A stretch of 62,245 nt of DNA from Thermoleophilia bacterium (GTDB lineage Bacteria; Actinomycetota; Thermoleophilia; Gaiellales; JAICJC01): assembly GCA_025928655.1 (NCBI GenBank), contig JAICJC010000004.1, positions 1 to 62,245 of the forward strand, in the 5' to 3' direction. The notes below the pieces were generated by a model that worked only from the letters and a program-made list of their open reading frames with translations, was not told the origin of the DNA and ran no database searches. Position numbers and translations under genes: made by a program. Of this stretch, positions 39,742 to 48,064 are shown piece after piece. Numbering within the stretch: the first letter of the stretch is position 1; each line of letters opens with the position of its first letter.

Positions 39742-40650
39742 ATGTCCGTCACCACCCCGCCACCCCTCCTCCACGCCGGAATCGCCTTGGTGCCCGTGCC
39801 GCTCGAGACGCCGTCCGATCCGGCTGCACCGATGCACGCATTCACCGTGGACGTCGAGGACTGGTACCAGTCCTGCATCGACTACGACGCCCCCATCACC
39901 GCGCGCGTGCTCAGGAACACCGGCACCATCCTGGAGGTGCTCGACGGGTGCTCGGTGCGGGGCACGTTCTTCGTCCAGGGACGAGTGGCCGAAACCTTCC
40001 CCGGGATGGTGGCGGAGCTCGTCGCGGCCGGGCACGAGGTGCAGTCGCACGGATACAGCCACCGGCCCCTCGACCGCATGGCCCCCGCCGCGCTCCGGGA
40101 CGAGCTGGCGCGGGCGAAGGCGACCGTCGAGGACGCGGCCGGCGCGGAGGTGACCGCCTTCCGGGCGCAGGACTTCTCTGTGCTTGCCGGGAATCTGTGG
40201 GCGCTCGAGGCGCTGGCCGAGGCCGGATTCACGACCGACTCGTCGATCTTTCCGATGCGCGTTTCGCGCTACGGGATCTCGGGATGGCCGCTCGAGCCCC
40301 ACCGTCTCATCCTGGGCGTCGGCTCCATGCTCGAGGTTCCCGTGGCCGTGTGCGGACTCGGGCGGCTCCGGATTCCGGTGGCCGGCGGAGGCTATTTCCG
40401 GCTGCTGCCGGAGCGCATGCTCGAGCGGGCCATCCGGGCGATCGGTGCCGACGGGCGGCCCGCGGTGATCTACTGCCATCCCTACGAGTTCGCGCCCGGC
40501 GAGCTCGCCGGCCATCCCGGGCTCCCGTGGAAGCTGCGCGTGACGCAGGAGATGGGCCGGCGGGCGTTTGAAGGGCGGATGACGGCGCTGCTTCGACGCT
40601 TGCGCTTCGGGCGCCTCGACGAGGTGCTCGCGGCATGGGGCGTCCGGTGA
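39742..40650 (+). CDS. Polysaccharide deacetylase (exopolysaccharide-locus type)
   Basis: A 302-residue NodB-fold protein. The start of the domain reads HAFTVDVEDWYQ (catalytic Asp-Val-Glu-Asp), then GTFFVQGRVAETFPG, EVQSHGYSHRPLDRM with metal-binding His pair, FRAQDFSVLAGN and TDSSIFPMR. This form is typical of XrtA/exopolysaccharide-associated deacetylases, which have the DVEDW signature and a long C-terminal part ending YCHPYEFAPGE. It probably N-deacetylates a polysaccharide intermediate. ATG 39742 is used; ATG 39832 directly before the domain is an alternative. It overlaps the next gene by 16 bases. Confidence 0.88.
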   Translation: MSVTTPPPLLHAGIALVPVPLETPSDPAAPMHAFTVDVEDWYQSCIDYDAPITARVLRNTGTILEVLDGCSVRGTFFVQGRVAETFPGMVAELVAAGHEVQSHGYSHRPLDRMAPAALRDELARAKATVEDAAGAEVTAFRAQDFSVLAGNLWALEALAEAGFTTDSSIFPMRVSRYGISGWPLEPHRLILGVGSMLEVPVAVCGLGRLRIPVAGGGYFRLLPERMLERAIRAIGADGRPAVIYCHPYEFAPGELAGHPGLPWKLRVTQEMGRRAFEGRMTALLRRLRFGRLDEVLAAWGVR

Positions 40651-41393
40651 CGCTCGTCTACCTGACCACGGACGACCCGCTGTACCTGCCGGCGTTCTTC
40701 GACCGCGTCCTGACCGCGCGGCCCGACACTGCGGCCGTGTTCGTCGTCCCGCCCCTGTACCGCGACCAGACGCCGATCGCCGCCGCCCTGCGCTATCTCC
40801 GCACGTTCGGGCTCCGAGCGACCTACGAGCTCGCGGCGCGGACATTCGCGGCCAGGGCACGGCGCCGTTCGATCCGGGCGACCTGCGACGAACACGGCGT
40901 CGCGTGCTTCGCGGTCGACGACGTCAACGACACGGACGTGCTCGACCGGCTCGGCGAGCTCGGCACTGACGTCCTCGTCTCCGTCAGCTGCCCGCAGATC
41001 TTTCACCGCCCGCTGATCGAGCTACCGGCGCGAGGGTGCCTGAACGTGCACGGCGCCATCCTGCCGGAGTACCGCGGCGTGCTCCCCAGCTTCTGGATGC
41101 TGGCGAACGGCGAGGCTCGCGCGGGCGTCTCGGTGTTCTTCGTCAACGACACCATCGACGGGGGAGACCTGTGCGGGCAGCGGGCCTTCGAGATCCGCCC
41201 CGGCGAGTCCCTCGACAGCCTGTTGCGGCGATCGAAGGCCGTCGCCGCCGATCTCGTCCTGGAGGTGCTCGACGACATCGAGGCCGGGACGACCGCGCGT
41301 CAGCCGCTCGAGGCCGGCCGCGGCTCGTATTACTCGTGGCCGGACCGCGCCGCCGTTCGCCGCTTTCATGCGGCGGGCCATCGCGTCTGGTAG
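40635..41393 (+). CDS. Formyltransferase-family protein (sugar N-formyltransferase-like)
   Basis: A 252-residue protein with the 10-formyltetrahydrofolate formyltransferase fold. The catalytic region reads GCLNVHGAILPEYRGVLPSFWML (in two pieces), retaining the Asn and His, and TIDGGDLCGQRAFEI supplies the Asp. It lacks the C-terminal tRNA-binding domain of Fmt, so a role in formylating an amino sugar of the polysaccharide is more likely than translation initiation. It overlaps the deacetylase gene, and the deacetylase could create the free amine it modifies (inference). Confidence 0.82.
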   Translation: MGRPVTLVYLTTDDPLYLPAFFDRVLTARPDTAAVFVVPPLYRDQTPIAAALRYLRTFGLRATYELAARTFAARARRRSIRATCDEHGVACFAVDDVNDTDVLDRLGELGTDVLVSVSCPQIFHRPLIELPARGCLNVHGAILPEYRGVLPSFWMLANGEARAGVSVFFVNDTIDGGDLCGQRAFEIRPGESLDSLLRRSKAVAADLVLEVLDDIEAGTTARQPLEAGRGSYYSWPDRAAVRRFHAAGHRVW

Positions 41394-41439
41394 CCGCGAA
41401 CGCCGGCCTAGCCGTTTGAGGGGTTCTCCCCGGCTGGTC

Positions 41440-41468
41440 TTGAGCCGCGGCGGCCGGGTTCGTAATGT
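41440..41468 (+). promoter_or_regulatory. Putative promoter for the main polysaccharide operon
   Basis: TTGAGC (41440-41445), 17-base spacer, TAATGT (41463-41468), about 95 bases upstream of the initiating sugar transferase. Spacing is ideal; the matches are moderate. Confidence 0.45.
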
Positions 41469-41537
41469 CGTAGGCAGTCCAGAGGAGGCGGGAGCCGCGG
41501 CATCGCCGCCGGCCTTCGACCCCTCACCGCGAACCGT

Positions 41538-41562
41538 GAGGAGGAGGAGGAGGAGGAGGAGG
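41538..41562 (+). repeat. (GAG)8 microsatellite forming the ribosome-binding region
   Basis: Twenty-five bases of uninterrupted GAG repeats run directly into ATG 41563 of the sugar transferase. Every register offers a GGAGG/GAGG Shine-Dalgarno sequence. Repeat-number change would alter the spacing and number of binding sites without shifting a frame. Confidence 0.85.
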
Positions 41563-42303
41563 ATGGCGACGAGTCCGATGGAGCGCCGTGCCGGGCCGAT
41601 CGATGCCGCGGCGACGCGGCTGCTGGACGTCACGCTGGCGCTGGTCCTGGCCGTCATCTCGATCCCCGTCGCGCTCGTGGTCGCCATCGTCGTCAAGATG
41701 GACAGCCCCGGGCCGGTGTTCTACCGCTGCCGCCGCGTCGGCCTTCAAGGGCGGCCGTTCGGCATGCTGAAGTTTCGCAAGATGTACGACGGCGCGCGGG
41801 GGCCGGGCCTCACCGCGACCGAGGACGGCCGGTTCACGCGGGTGGGACGCGTGCTGGCACGGTCGAAGCTCGACGAGCTGCCGCAGCTCTGGAACGTGCT
41901 GCGCGGCGAGATGAGCCTGGTGGGGCCCCGCCCGGAGGATCCGTCCTTCGTGGCCACGCGTCCGGACGACTTTGCGCCGGTCCAATCCGTGAGGCCCGGG
42001 ATCACGGGCCTCTCCCAGCTCGCGTTCGCGGACGAGAGCGCGATCCTCGACGCGGACGACCGCGTGCGGGACTACCTCGACCGCATCCTGCCGCAGAAGA
42101 TGGAGCTGGACGGCTTCTATGCCTGCAGGCGGAGCCTGGCGATGGACATCCGGATCCTGTTCTGGACAGTGGTTGCGGTCGTCTTCAGACGCGACGTGGC
42201 AGTGCATCGCGGCACGGGCCGCACGAGCCTGCGCCGCCGGCCGCGGCCGGCCATGGCGCCGGTGGGGCGCCCCGCCCCCGCGCGGGCGCACGCGCCGCGA
42301 TGA
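41563..42303 (+). CDS. Undecaprenyl-phosphate sugar phosphotransferase (initiating transferase)
   Basis: A 246-residue bacterial sugar transferase (PF02397 type). One N-terminal helix (LDVTLALVLAVISIPVALVVAIVV in two pieces) precedes the catalytic domain: KMDSPGPVFYRCRRVG, FGMLKFRKMYDGA, LARSKLDELPQLWNVLRGEMSLVGPRPE (in two pieces) and PGITGLSQLAF. It transfers a sugar-1-phosphate to undecaprenyl phosphate on the inner membrane face, starting repeat-unit assembly. The Pro/Arg-rich C-terminal tail is not conserved. It is the first gene after the promoter at 41440 and has an exceptional GAG-repeat ribosome-binding region. Confidence 0.92.
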   Translation: MATSPMERRAGPIDAAATRLLDVTLALVLAVISIPVALVVAIVVKMDSPGPVFYRCRRVGLQGRPFGMLKFRKMYDGARGPGLTATEDGRFTRVGRVLARSKLDELPQLWNVLRGEMSLVGPRPEDPSFVATRPDDFAPVQSVRPGITGLSQLAFADESAILDADDRVRDYLDRILPQKMELDGFYACRRSLAMDIRILFWTVVAVVFRRDVAVHRGTGRTSLRRRPRPAMAPVGRPAPARAHAPR

Positions 42304-42361
42304 CCATGGGCCGCCGACGTGGCCGCGGCGTGGGCGGACGGCCGCGCGCGCTGGGGCCCGG

Positions 42362-43663
42362 ATGACGCTTGCCGACGTGACGACCGCCCCGCCGCGCTGG
42401 GGAACGCGGCAAGGCGCCGCTCGTCCGCCGCGCCTCGGGGTGGACGAGCGCGCCGGATCGCGGAGGCTGCCGCTGGCCCTGACGGCGGCGGTGGTCTTCA
42501 TGCTTCCGGTGACCGTTCCCCGCGGGCCCGGGAACCTCGGCCCCGCCGACCTCTTCATTGTCATGGCGATTGCAGCCTGGCTGTTTTCGGCCGCGGCGGG
42601 CGGGGAGAAGATCCGGTTCCCGTACGCGCTCGGGATGGGGCTGCTCATGGCCGGCGGGGCGATCGGTGGCCTCGCGGGCCCGCTCCCCGACGCGGCGCTG
42701 CTCGCCCTGGTGCAGGATCTCCTGCTGCTCGCCTGGTGCTGGACCCTGGTCAACGTGTGCCGGAGCCCGGAGAGGGCCGGCGTCGTGCTCAACACCTGGG
42801 TGTACGGCTCCATCGTGTGGGTCCTCCTGCTCTTCGTCGGGCTGGCCACCGGCGCGGCCGCGCTGACAGGTCGAATCCCCACCGAGGGGAGCCGCACGGC
42901 GCTGACCTTCGGCGACCCCAACGTGTGCGCGAACTACTTCTTCGTGTCCCTTGCGATCATCTGGGCGACGGGCCGGCCCCGGAATCGCGTGGTTCGGACA
43001 CTGGTGTCCGGGGCGATGATCGCGGCGATGGTCACGACCGGGTCGAACAGCGGGCTCGTCTCGCTCGCGGTCGGCCTGTCCGCCAGCCTCGTCTTCGCGA
43101 CATACCGGCGGTCGGGCCTGATCCCGGCACTGGCGGCGACCGCCTGCATCGTGGTCGTCGCGGGCGTGGGCCTGTCGACGGTCAGCCTGCACTCCATCCA
43201 GCGGCGGGCCTACACGAGCGGCTACGCCGTCCTGCGGGACGGGATCGGACGCGGCCAGGCCAGCGTCACCGAGCGCAGCAGGGTCCTGAGCGAGAGCCTC
43301 AAGCTCTACACGGAGGGCGGCCCGCTCGGCGAGGGCCCCGTGTCCACCAAGCCGCGGATGGAGGCCGCGATGGATCCCTACCCGAAGGAGGCTCATGACG
43401 ATTACTTCGCGGCCCTGCTCGAGCGCGGCATCGTCGGGGCACTGGGACTCGTGATCCTGATCTCCGGCATGCTGGTCCGCACCGGCTCCCTTCTGCGCCG
43501 GGGAGCGGAGCCGCTCGGCGGCGTGCTCCGCAATCCGCAGGCGCTCGCCGCGGGCGTGGCCGGCACGATGACGACGATGGCCGTCTACGAGCTCCTGCAC
43601 GTCCGGCACGTCTGGGGCCTGTTCGCCATCATCGCGGTCGCCGCAGCGTGGGAGCGACGGTGA
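42362..43663 (+). CDS. O-antigen ligase/polymerase-like membrane protein
   Basis: A 433-residue protein with ten or more transmembrane helices and one large periplasmic loop (about 265-350; SESLKLYTEGGPLGEGPVST), followed by AHDDYFAALLERGIVGALGL in two pieces, which resembles the conserved H-x-D/N-x-Y region of WaaL/Wzy proteins. The segment TFGDPNVCANYFFVSLAII is also typical. It would polymerise or ligate exopolysaccharide units outside the membrane. ATG 42362 was chosen as the first start before the first helix. The following flippase gene overlaps by four bases. Confidence 0.8.
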   Translation: MTLADVTTAPPRWGTRQGAARPPRLGVDERAGSRRLPLALTAAVVFMLPVTVPRGPGNLGPADLFIVMAIAAWLFSAAAGGEKIRFPYALGMGLLMAGGAIGGLAGPLPDAALLALVQDLLLLAWCWTLVNVCRSPERAGVVLNTWVYGSIVWVLLLFVGLATGAAALTGRIPTEGSRTALTFGDPNVCANYFFVSLAIIWATGRPRNRVVRTLVSGAMIAAMVTTGSNSGLVSLAVGLSASLVFATYRRSGLIPALAATACIVVVAGVGLSTVSLHSIQRRAYTSGYAVLRDGIGRGQASVTERSRVLSESLKLYTEGGPLGEGPVSTKPRMEAAMDPYPKEAHDDYFAALLERGIVGALGLVILISGMLVRTGSLLRRGAEPLGGVLRNPQALAAGVAGTMTTMAVYELLHVRHVWGLFAIIAVAAAWERR

Positions 43664-44985
43664 CGGCGGCGCGCCGGAGCGCTCGACGCCTCGTCTCCGG
43701 GTCGTTCTCCACCCTCCTCGCCAACGTCGGCGCGCGCGTCGTGGCACTCGCCAGTGTGGGCGTCTGCACCCTGCTGATCGCGCGGGCCGACGGGTCCGCG
43801 GGCGTCGGTATCTACGCGCTGCTCCGCGTCCTGCCGGGGTTGGCCGGTGTCGTGATCTCGTGCGGTCTGCCCGGCGCCGTGGCCTACTTCCTGGCCGGCC
43901 CGACCCGCGACGACCGCCGGCTCGCGGCGACCGTCGCGGCGATGACCCTGGCGGGCGGATGTGCCGGCGCGCTGTGCTGGCTGGCGCTTGCCCCGGTCGC
44001 CGGCGATCGACTGTTCGAGGGCGTCGGGACCGTGCTGGTCGCGTGGGCCGGCGCCGCTGTCCTCACCCAGCTGATCGTCGCGACGGTCAAGTCGTGCGCC
44101 CAGGGCAGCGGCGATATGCGCGGGGCGAACCTCGTGATCGTGAACGAGGAGCTCATGTTCCTGCCCGCGTACGGGCTGCTCTGGGCGGCCGGCGTGACCG
44201 GCGACACCGCGCTCGTCGCCGCGCTGATCGCGGCCGACGTCCTCACCTTCGTGTGGGCGCTCGCGCGCCTTCGCCGACGGGGGTTCTTCCGGGGCGCGCA
44301 GGCACCGTCGCCCGCGCTGGCGCGGCGGATCGCGGCGTACGGCCTCCGCGCACAGGTGGGAGGGATCATGACGCTGCTCAACCTCCGGCTCGACTTCATC
44401 CTGCTGAGCGTCATGGCCGGGCCGGCGGTGCTCGGCGTGTATGCGATCGCGTCCAAGTTCGCGGAGCTCGTGAAGGTTCCGGCGATGGCCCTCACCTACG
44501 TGCTGTACCCGCGCTACTCGCGCGAGGGAGGCACGGCGGCGGCCGCGGACGCACGCCGTCTGCTGCCCCGGGCCGGGGTGTCGCTGGGGGCGGCGATCGT
44601 GCCGCTCTGGTTCGCCGCGGGGTGGCTGATCCCCGCCCTCTACGGGGCCGCGTTCCACCCCGCCGTCGTCCCGGCGCGGATCATCCTCGTGGGACTCGTC
44701 CTGGAGGGAGTGGCCGGGGTCCTGACGGGGTTCCTCTACGGCATCGGACGGCCGGGCCTGAACTCGTGGGCGATGGGGGCGGGTCTCCTGGTGACCGTCG
44801 TCCTCGACCTTCTGCTCATCCCGCCGTTCGGCTCGACCGGCGCCGCAGTGGCGTCCGCATCCGCCTACCTCGTGAGCTCGCTCGCACTCGTCGCCTGCTT
44901 CCGGATGGTGCAGTCACCATCTGCGCCGAGGGCCCCGACGGCGGTGCCCCAGGCAGACGCGGGCCAGGCCGAGCCCGCACACTAG
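43660..44985 (+). CDS. Polysaccharide flippase (Wzx/MATE-like oligosaccharide exporter)
   Basis: A 441-residue protein with about 12-14 transmembrane helices, no cleavable signal and no catalytic motif. It starts at GTG 43660, overlapping the upstream stop as GTGA; a GTG four codons earlier is possible. The segments LLNLRLDFILLSVMAGPAVLGVYAIASK (in two pieces) and ALTYVLYPRYSRE are typical of Wzx-type flippases of the polysaccharide biosynthesis family. It would move lipid-linked repeat units to the outer face of the membrane. Confidence 0.88.
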   Translation: MTAARRSARRLVSGSFSTLLANVGARVVALASVGVCTLLIARADGSAGVGIYALLRVLPGLAGVVISCGLPGAVAYFLAGPTRDDRRLAATVAAMTLAGGCAGALCWLALAPVAGDRLFEGVGTVLVAWAGAAVLTQLIVATVKSCAQGSGDMRGANLVIVNEELMFLPAYGLLWAAGVTGDTALVAALIAADVLTFVWALARLRRRGFFRGAQAPSPALARRIAAYGLRAQVGGIMTLLNLRLDFILLSVMAGPAVLGVYAIASKFAELVKVPAMALTYVLYPRYSREGGTAAAADARRLLPRAGVSLGAAIVPLWFAAGWLIPALYGAAFHPAVVPARIILVGLVLEGVAGVLTGFLYGIGRPGLNSWAMGAGLLVTVVLDLLLIPPFGSTGAAVASASAYLVSSLALVACFRMVQSPSAPRAPTAVPQADAGQAEPAH

Positions 44986-45033
44986 ACCATCGGCCAGTTG
45001 TCCATCACGTACCGGGATCTTACGATCGCTCTC

Positions 45034-45990
45034 ATGAATCGGAACGCAGGCACGGCAGTCGTCACGGGCGGGGCGGGATTCCTGGGATCCCACCTCTGTG
45101 ATTACCTCCTGGCACGCGGCCAGCGTGTGATCTGCATCGACAATCTCGATACCGGATCGCTCAAGAACATCTCCCATCTGGGGCGGGACGACTTCACCTT
45201 CGTCCAGCATGACGTCACCCGGTTCATCGCGATCGACGAGCCCGTGGACGTCGTCTATCACCTCGCCAGCCCGGCGAGCCCCATCGACTATGCCCGGCTT
45301 CCGCTGCAGACGCTCAAGGTGGGCTCGTACGGGACGCACAACGCGCTTGGCCTCGCCAAGGCGAAGCGCGCCCGGTTCCTGCTCACCTCGACGAGTGAGG
45401 TGTACGGCGATCCCCACATCCATCCCCAGCCGGAGAGCTACTGGGGCAACGTGAACCCGATCGGGCCGAGAGGCGTCTACGACGAGGCGAAGCGGTACGC
45501 GGAGGCGATGACGATGGCGTACCATCGCCAGCAGGGCGTCGACACCGCCATCGCGCGGATCTTCAACACCTACGGTCCCCGGATGCGGCCCCGCGACGGG
45601 CGGGCGATTCCGACGTTCGTCCGCCAGGCGCTCGAGGACAAGCCGATCACCGTCTTCGGAGACGGCTCCCAGACGAGAAGCTTCTGTTACGTCGACGACC
45701 TCGTGCGCGGCCTCCACCTGCTCGCGACGAGCGGGGAGCACCTCCCCGTGAACCTCGGCAACCCCGCGGAGTTCACCGTTCTCGAGCTCGCGGAGGCCGT
45801 GATCCGGGTGACCGGTTCGGCGAGCGAGATCGTGCATGAAGCGCTGCCGGTCGACGATCCGCGCGTTCGCCGCCCGGACATCGACCGCGCGACGAGGCTG
45901 CTCGGGTGGTCACCGCAGATCGAGCTCGAGGACGGCCTGCGCCGCCTGCTCGGCGTCGCGCGGCCGCAGGCGGTCGGCGCCGAGCTATGA
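45034..45990 (+). CDS. UDP-glucuronate decarboxylase-like NAD-dependent epimerase
   Basis: A 318-residue extended SDR from ATG 45034. Motifs are [53 protein letters not shown] (in two pieces), [28 protein letters not shown] (Tyr-x3-Lys), [16 protein letters not shown] and [17 protein letters not shown]. These are hallmarks of UDP-glucuronic acid decarboxylase (UXS), which makes UDP-xylose; dTDP-glucose dehydratase is less likely. It provides a sugar donor for the adjacent glycosyltransferase system. It stands 11 bases before the nucleotidyltransferase gene. Confidence 0.9.
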   Translation: MNRNAGTAVVTGGAGFLGSHLCDYLLARGQRVICIDNLDTGSLKNISHLGRDDFTFVQHDVTRFIAIDEPVDVVYHLASPASPIDYARLPLQTLKVGSYGTHNALGLAKAKRARFLLTSTSEVYGDPHIHPQPESYWGNVNPIGPRGVYDEAKRYAEAMTMAYHRQQGVDTAIARIFNTYGPRMRPRDGRAIPTFVRQALEDKPITVFGDGSQTRSFCYVDDLVRGLHLLATSGEHLPVNLGNPAEFTVLELAEAVIRVTGSASEIVHEALPVDDPRVRRPDIDRATRLLGWSPQIELEDGLRRLLGVARPQAVGAEL

Positions 45991-46000
45991 GCGGAGAACG

Positions 46001-46819
46001 ATGACGGTCGCCGGCACTGACATCACAGCCACGCCGCCTTCCCCGCTCGCCGCCGGCGGCGGCGGCAAGCGCACTCCTGTACAGGCGGTGGTGCTCGCCG
46101 GCGGAAGGGGCACTCGGCTCGCGCCCTACACCTCGGTCCTCCCCAAGCCGCTGATGCCGATCGGCGAGCGTTCGATACTCGAACTCGTCCTCGGTCAGCT
46201 CACCGACTCGGGAATCGAGAAAGTGACGTTATGTGTCGGATACCTCGCTCATCTGATCGAAGCAGTGATCGGCAACCGGTGTCCTAACGGATTGCAGATC
46301 AGGTACGTCCACGAGCAGGAGGCGCTCGGGACGGCCGCGCCGCTGCTGCTGGTCCCCGACCTCGACGGCACCTTCATCGCGATGAACGGCGACATCCTGA
46401 CCACGCTCGACTTCACCGCGCTCGTCAACCATCATCGCGAAATGAAGAACCTGATCACAATCGCGACGCACGAGCGCCCGATCAAGATCGACTACGGCGT
46501 GCTTCGTGTCGGCCGCAACGGGTCGGCGGGACGCGTCGTCGGCTTCCAGGAGAAGCCCGAGATGACATCCACCGTCAGTATGGGGATCTACGTCTTCGAG
46601 CCGCGCGCGCTTGAGTTCATCCCCGCCGGCGGATACTTCGATTTCCCCCAACTGGTGCATGTGCTGCTGGAGGCGGGAGAGCCGATCGGGGTGTATCCGT
46701 ACACCGGGCTGTGGTTCGACATCGGCCGCAGGGAGGACTACGAGCGCGCCGTCGAGGCCTGGCTCCCGGCGGCGACGGCGAGCTCCGAGGCGCTCAAGCT
46801 GGCCGGCGGAATGCGGTGA
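46001..46819 (+). CDS. Sugar-phosphate nucleotidyltransferase
   Basis: A 272-residue NTP transferase from ATG 46001. The nucleotide-binding signature is QAVVLAGGRGTRLAPYTSVLPKPLMPIGE (about 29-57, in two pieces). Then come FIAMNGDILTTLDF (metal Asp), GFQEKPEMTSTVSMGIYVFE and YPYTGLWFDIGRREDYERA. This is the RmlA/mannose-1-phosphate guanylyltransferase-like family that activates a sugar-1-phosphate. No C-terminal left-handed helix domain is present. The exact nucleotide and sugar cannot be decided. It overlaps the aminotransferase gene (GTGA). Confidence 0.88.
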   Translation: MTVAGTDITATPPSPLAAGGGGKRTPVQAVVLAGGRGTRLAPYTSVLPKPLMPIGERSILELVLGQLTDSGIEKVTLCVGYLAHLIEAVIGNRCPNGLQIRYVHEQEALGTAAPLLLVPDLDGTFIAMNGDILTTLDFTALVNHHREMKNLITIATHERPIKIDYGVLRVGRNGSAGRVVGFQEKPEMTSTVSMGIYVFEPRALEFIPAGGYFDFPQLVHVLLEAGEPIGVYPYTGLWFDIGRREDYERAVEAWLPAATASSEALKLAGGMR

Positions 46820-48015
46820 CCCAGGTCGCCGGGGATCACCAGGGCACGGGGGCTCGGGGGACCCTCGACGCGAGCGCGACGCCTTCATGGGTCGTTCCGC
46901 TCTCGGACGTCGATCCCAGCGAGGAGCTCCAGGAGGCGGTGGCGGCCGCCGTGCGCTCGGGTTGGTGGAGCGCCGGGCCCCGGGTCGCCGAGTTCGAGCG
47001 CGCGTTCGCCGGCCTGTGCCGGACCAAGCACGCGGTCGCCGTCGCCAACGGCACCGCCGCCCTCCACCTGGCACTCCTCGCGATCAGGTGCGGGCCGGGC
47101 GACGAGGTCGTCATCCCGTCCCTCAACTTCGTGGCGGGTGCGAATTCGATCGGCCATCTCGGCGCAACTGCGGTGTTCTGCGACATCTGCGACGATGACG
47201 ACCTCACCGTCGACCCTCGTGACGTGGAAGCCGCGATCGGCCCGGCGACGAGGGCGATCGTCGTCATGCACTACGGCGGCCACCCCTGTCGGATGGACGA
47301 TCTGCTCGACATCGCCGCCCGCCGCGGCGTCGCGGTGATCGAGGACGCCGCGCACGCGCCCGGGGCCGCGCTGGCTGGTCGCGCGTGCGGTGCGATGGGC
47401 GCGATGGGCTGTTTCAGCTTCTTCTCCAACAAGAACCTTCCCATGGGGGAGGGCGGCATGGTCGTCACGGACGACGACGAGCTCGAGCGGCGAGTGCGCC
47501 TCCTCCGGTCACATGGGATGACGACGCTCTCGTGGGAGCGGCATCGCGGGCACGCGAACAGCTACGACGTGCTGCTGGAGGGGTTCAACTACCGGATGGA
47601 CGACCTGCGGGCCGCGATGGGGCTGGCGCAGCTACCGGGCCTCCGTGATGCCAACACCGCCCGCGGGCGCATCGTCGCGAAGTACCGGGAGGCGCTCCAC
47701 GGCTTCCGCGGCATCCGCATGCCGTTCGCCCCGCGGAGCGGCACGGTCCCTGCCCATCACCTCGCCGTCATCCTGCTTCCGCCGGGCACGCGCCGGGCCG
47801 AAGTCCGTGCCGCGCTGGCAGCGTCCGGGATCCAGAGCAGCGTGCACTACCCACCCACGCACCGCTTCTCGTGGTACCAGGCACGCGGGCGAGGCCGGCC
47901 CCTCCCCCGCACGGAGGCCGTGAGCGAGCGGCTCCTGACGTTGCCGCTCTACCCCCACATGGACGACGCAGCCGTCCTCGCGGTGGTCGACGCCGTGTCC
48001 GAGGCGGTCCGGTGA
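46816..48015 (+). CDS. DegT/DnrJ/EryC1-family PLP-dependent sugar aminotransferase
   Basis: A 399-residue enzyme from GTG 46816. PLP motifs are AVANGTAALHLALLAI, DEVVIPSLNFVAGANSI, VIEDAAHAPGA (Asp binding the PLP ring nitrogen) and CFSFFSNKNLPMGEGG with the Schiff-base Lys. The end contains SVHYPPTHRFSWYQ. It aminates a keto-sugar nucleotide for the polysaccharide. Together with the formyltransferase and deacetylase it indicates an amino-sugar component. The N-terminal 25 residues are not conserved. Confidence 0.92.
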   Translation: MTQVAGDHQGTGARGTLDASATPSWVVPLSDVDPSEELQEAVAAAVRSGWWSAGPRVAEFERAFAGLCRTKHAVAVANGTAALHLALLAIRCGPGDEVVIPSLNFVAGANSIGHLGATAVFCDICDDDDLTVDPRDVEAAIGPATRAIVVMHYGGHPCRMDDLLDIAARRGVAVIEDAAHAPGAALAGRACGAMGAMGCFSFFSNKNLPMGEGGMVVTDDDELERRVRLLRSHGMTTLSWERHRGHANSYDVLLEGFNYRMDDLRAAMGLAQLPGLRDANTARGRIVAKYREALHGFRGIRMPFAPRSGTVPAHHLAVILLPPGTRRAEVRAALAASGIQSSVHYPPTHRFSWYQARGRGRPLPRTEAVSERLLTLPLYPHMDDAAVLAVVDAVSEAVR

Positions 48016-48064
48016 GGCGTCGACCCGTACAGGTCCGCGCGAGCGAGAGGAGTGGCATCCACCC

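Noticed and set aside
41538..41562. GAG repeat as a frame-shifting phase-variation switch
   Set aside because: The unit is a triplet and lies outside the coding region, so slippage cannot change a reading frame; only a spacing effect is plausible.
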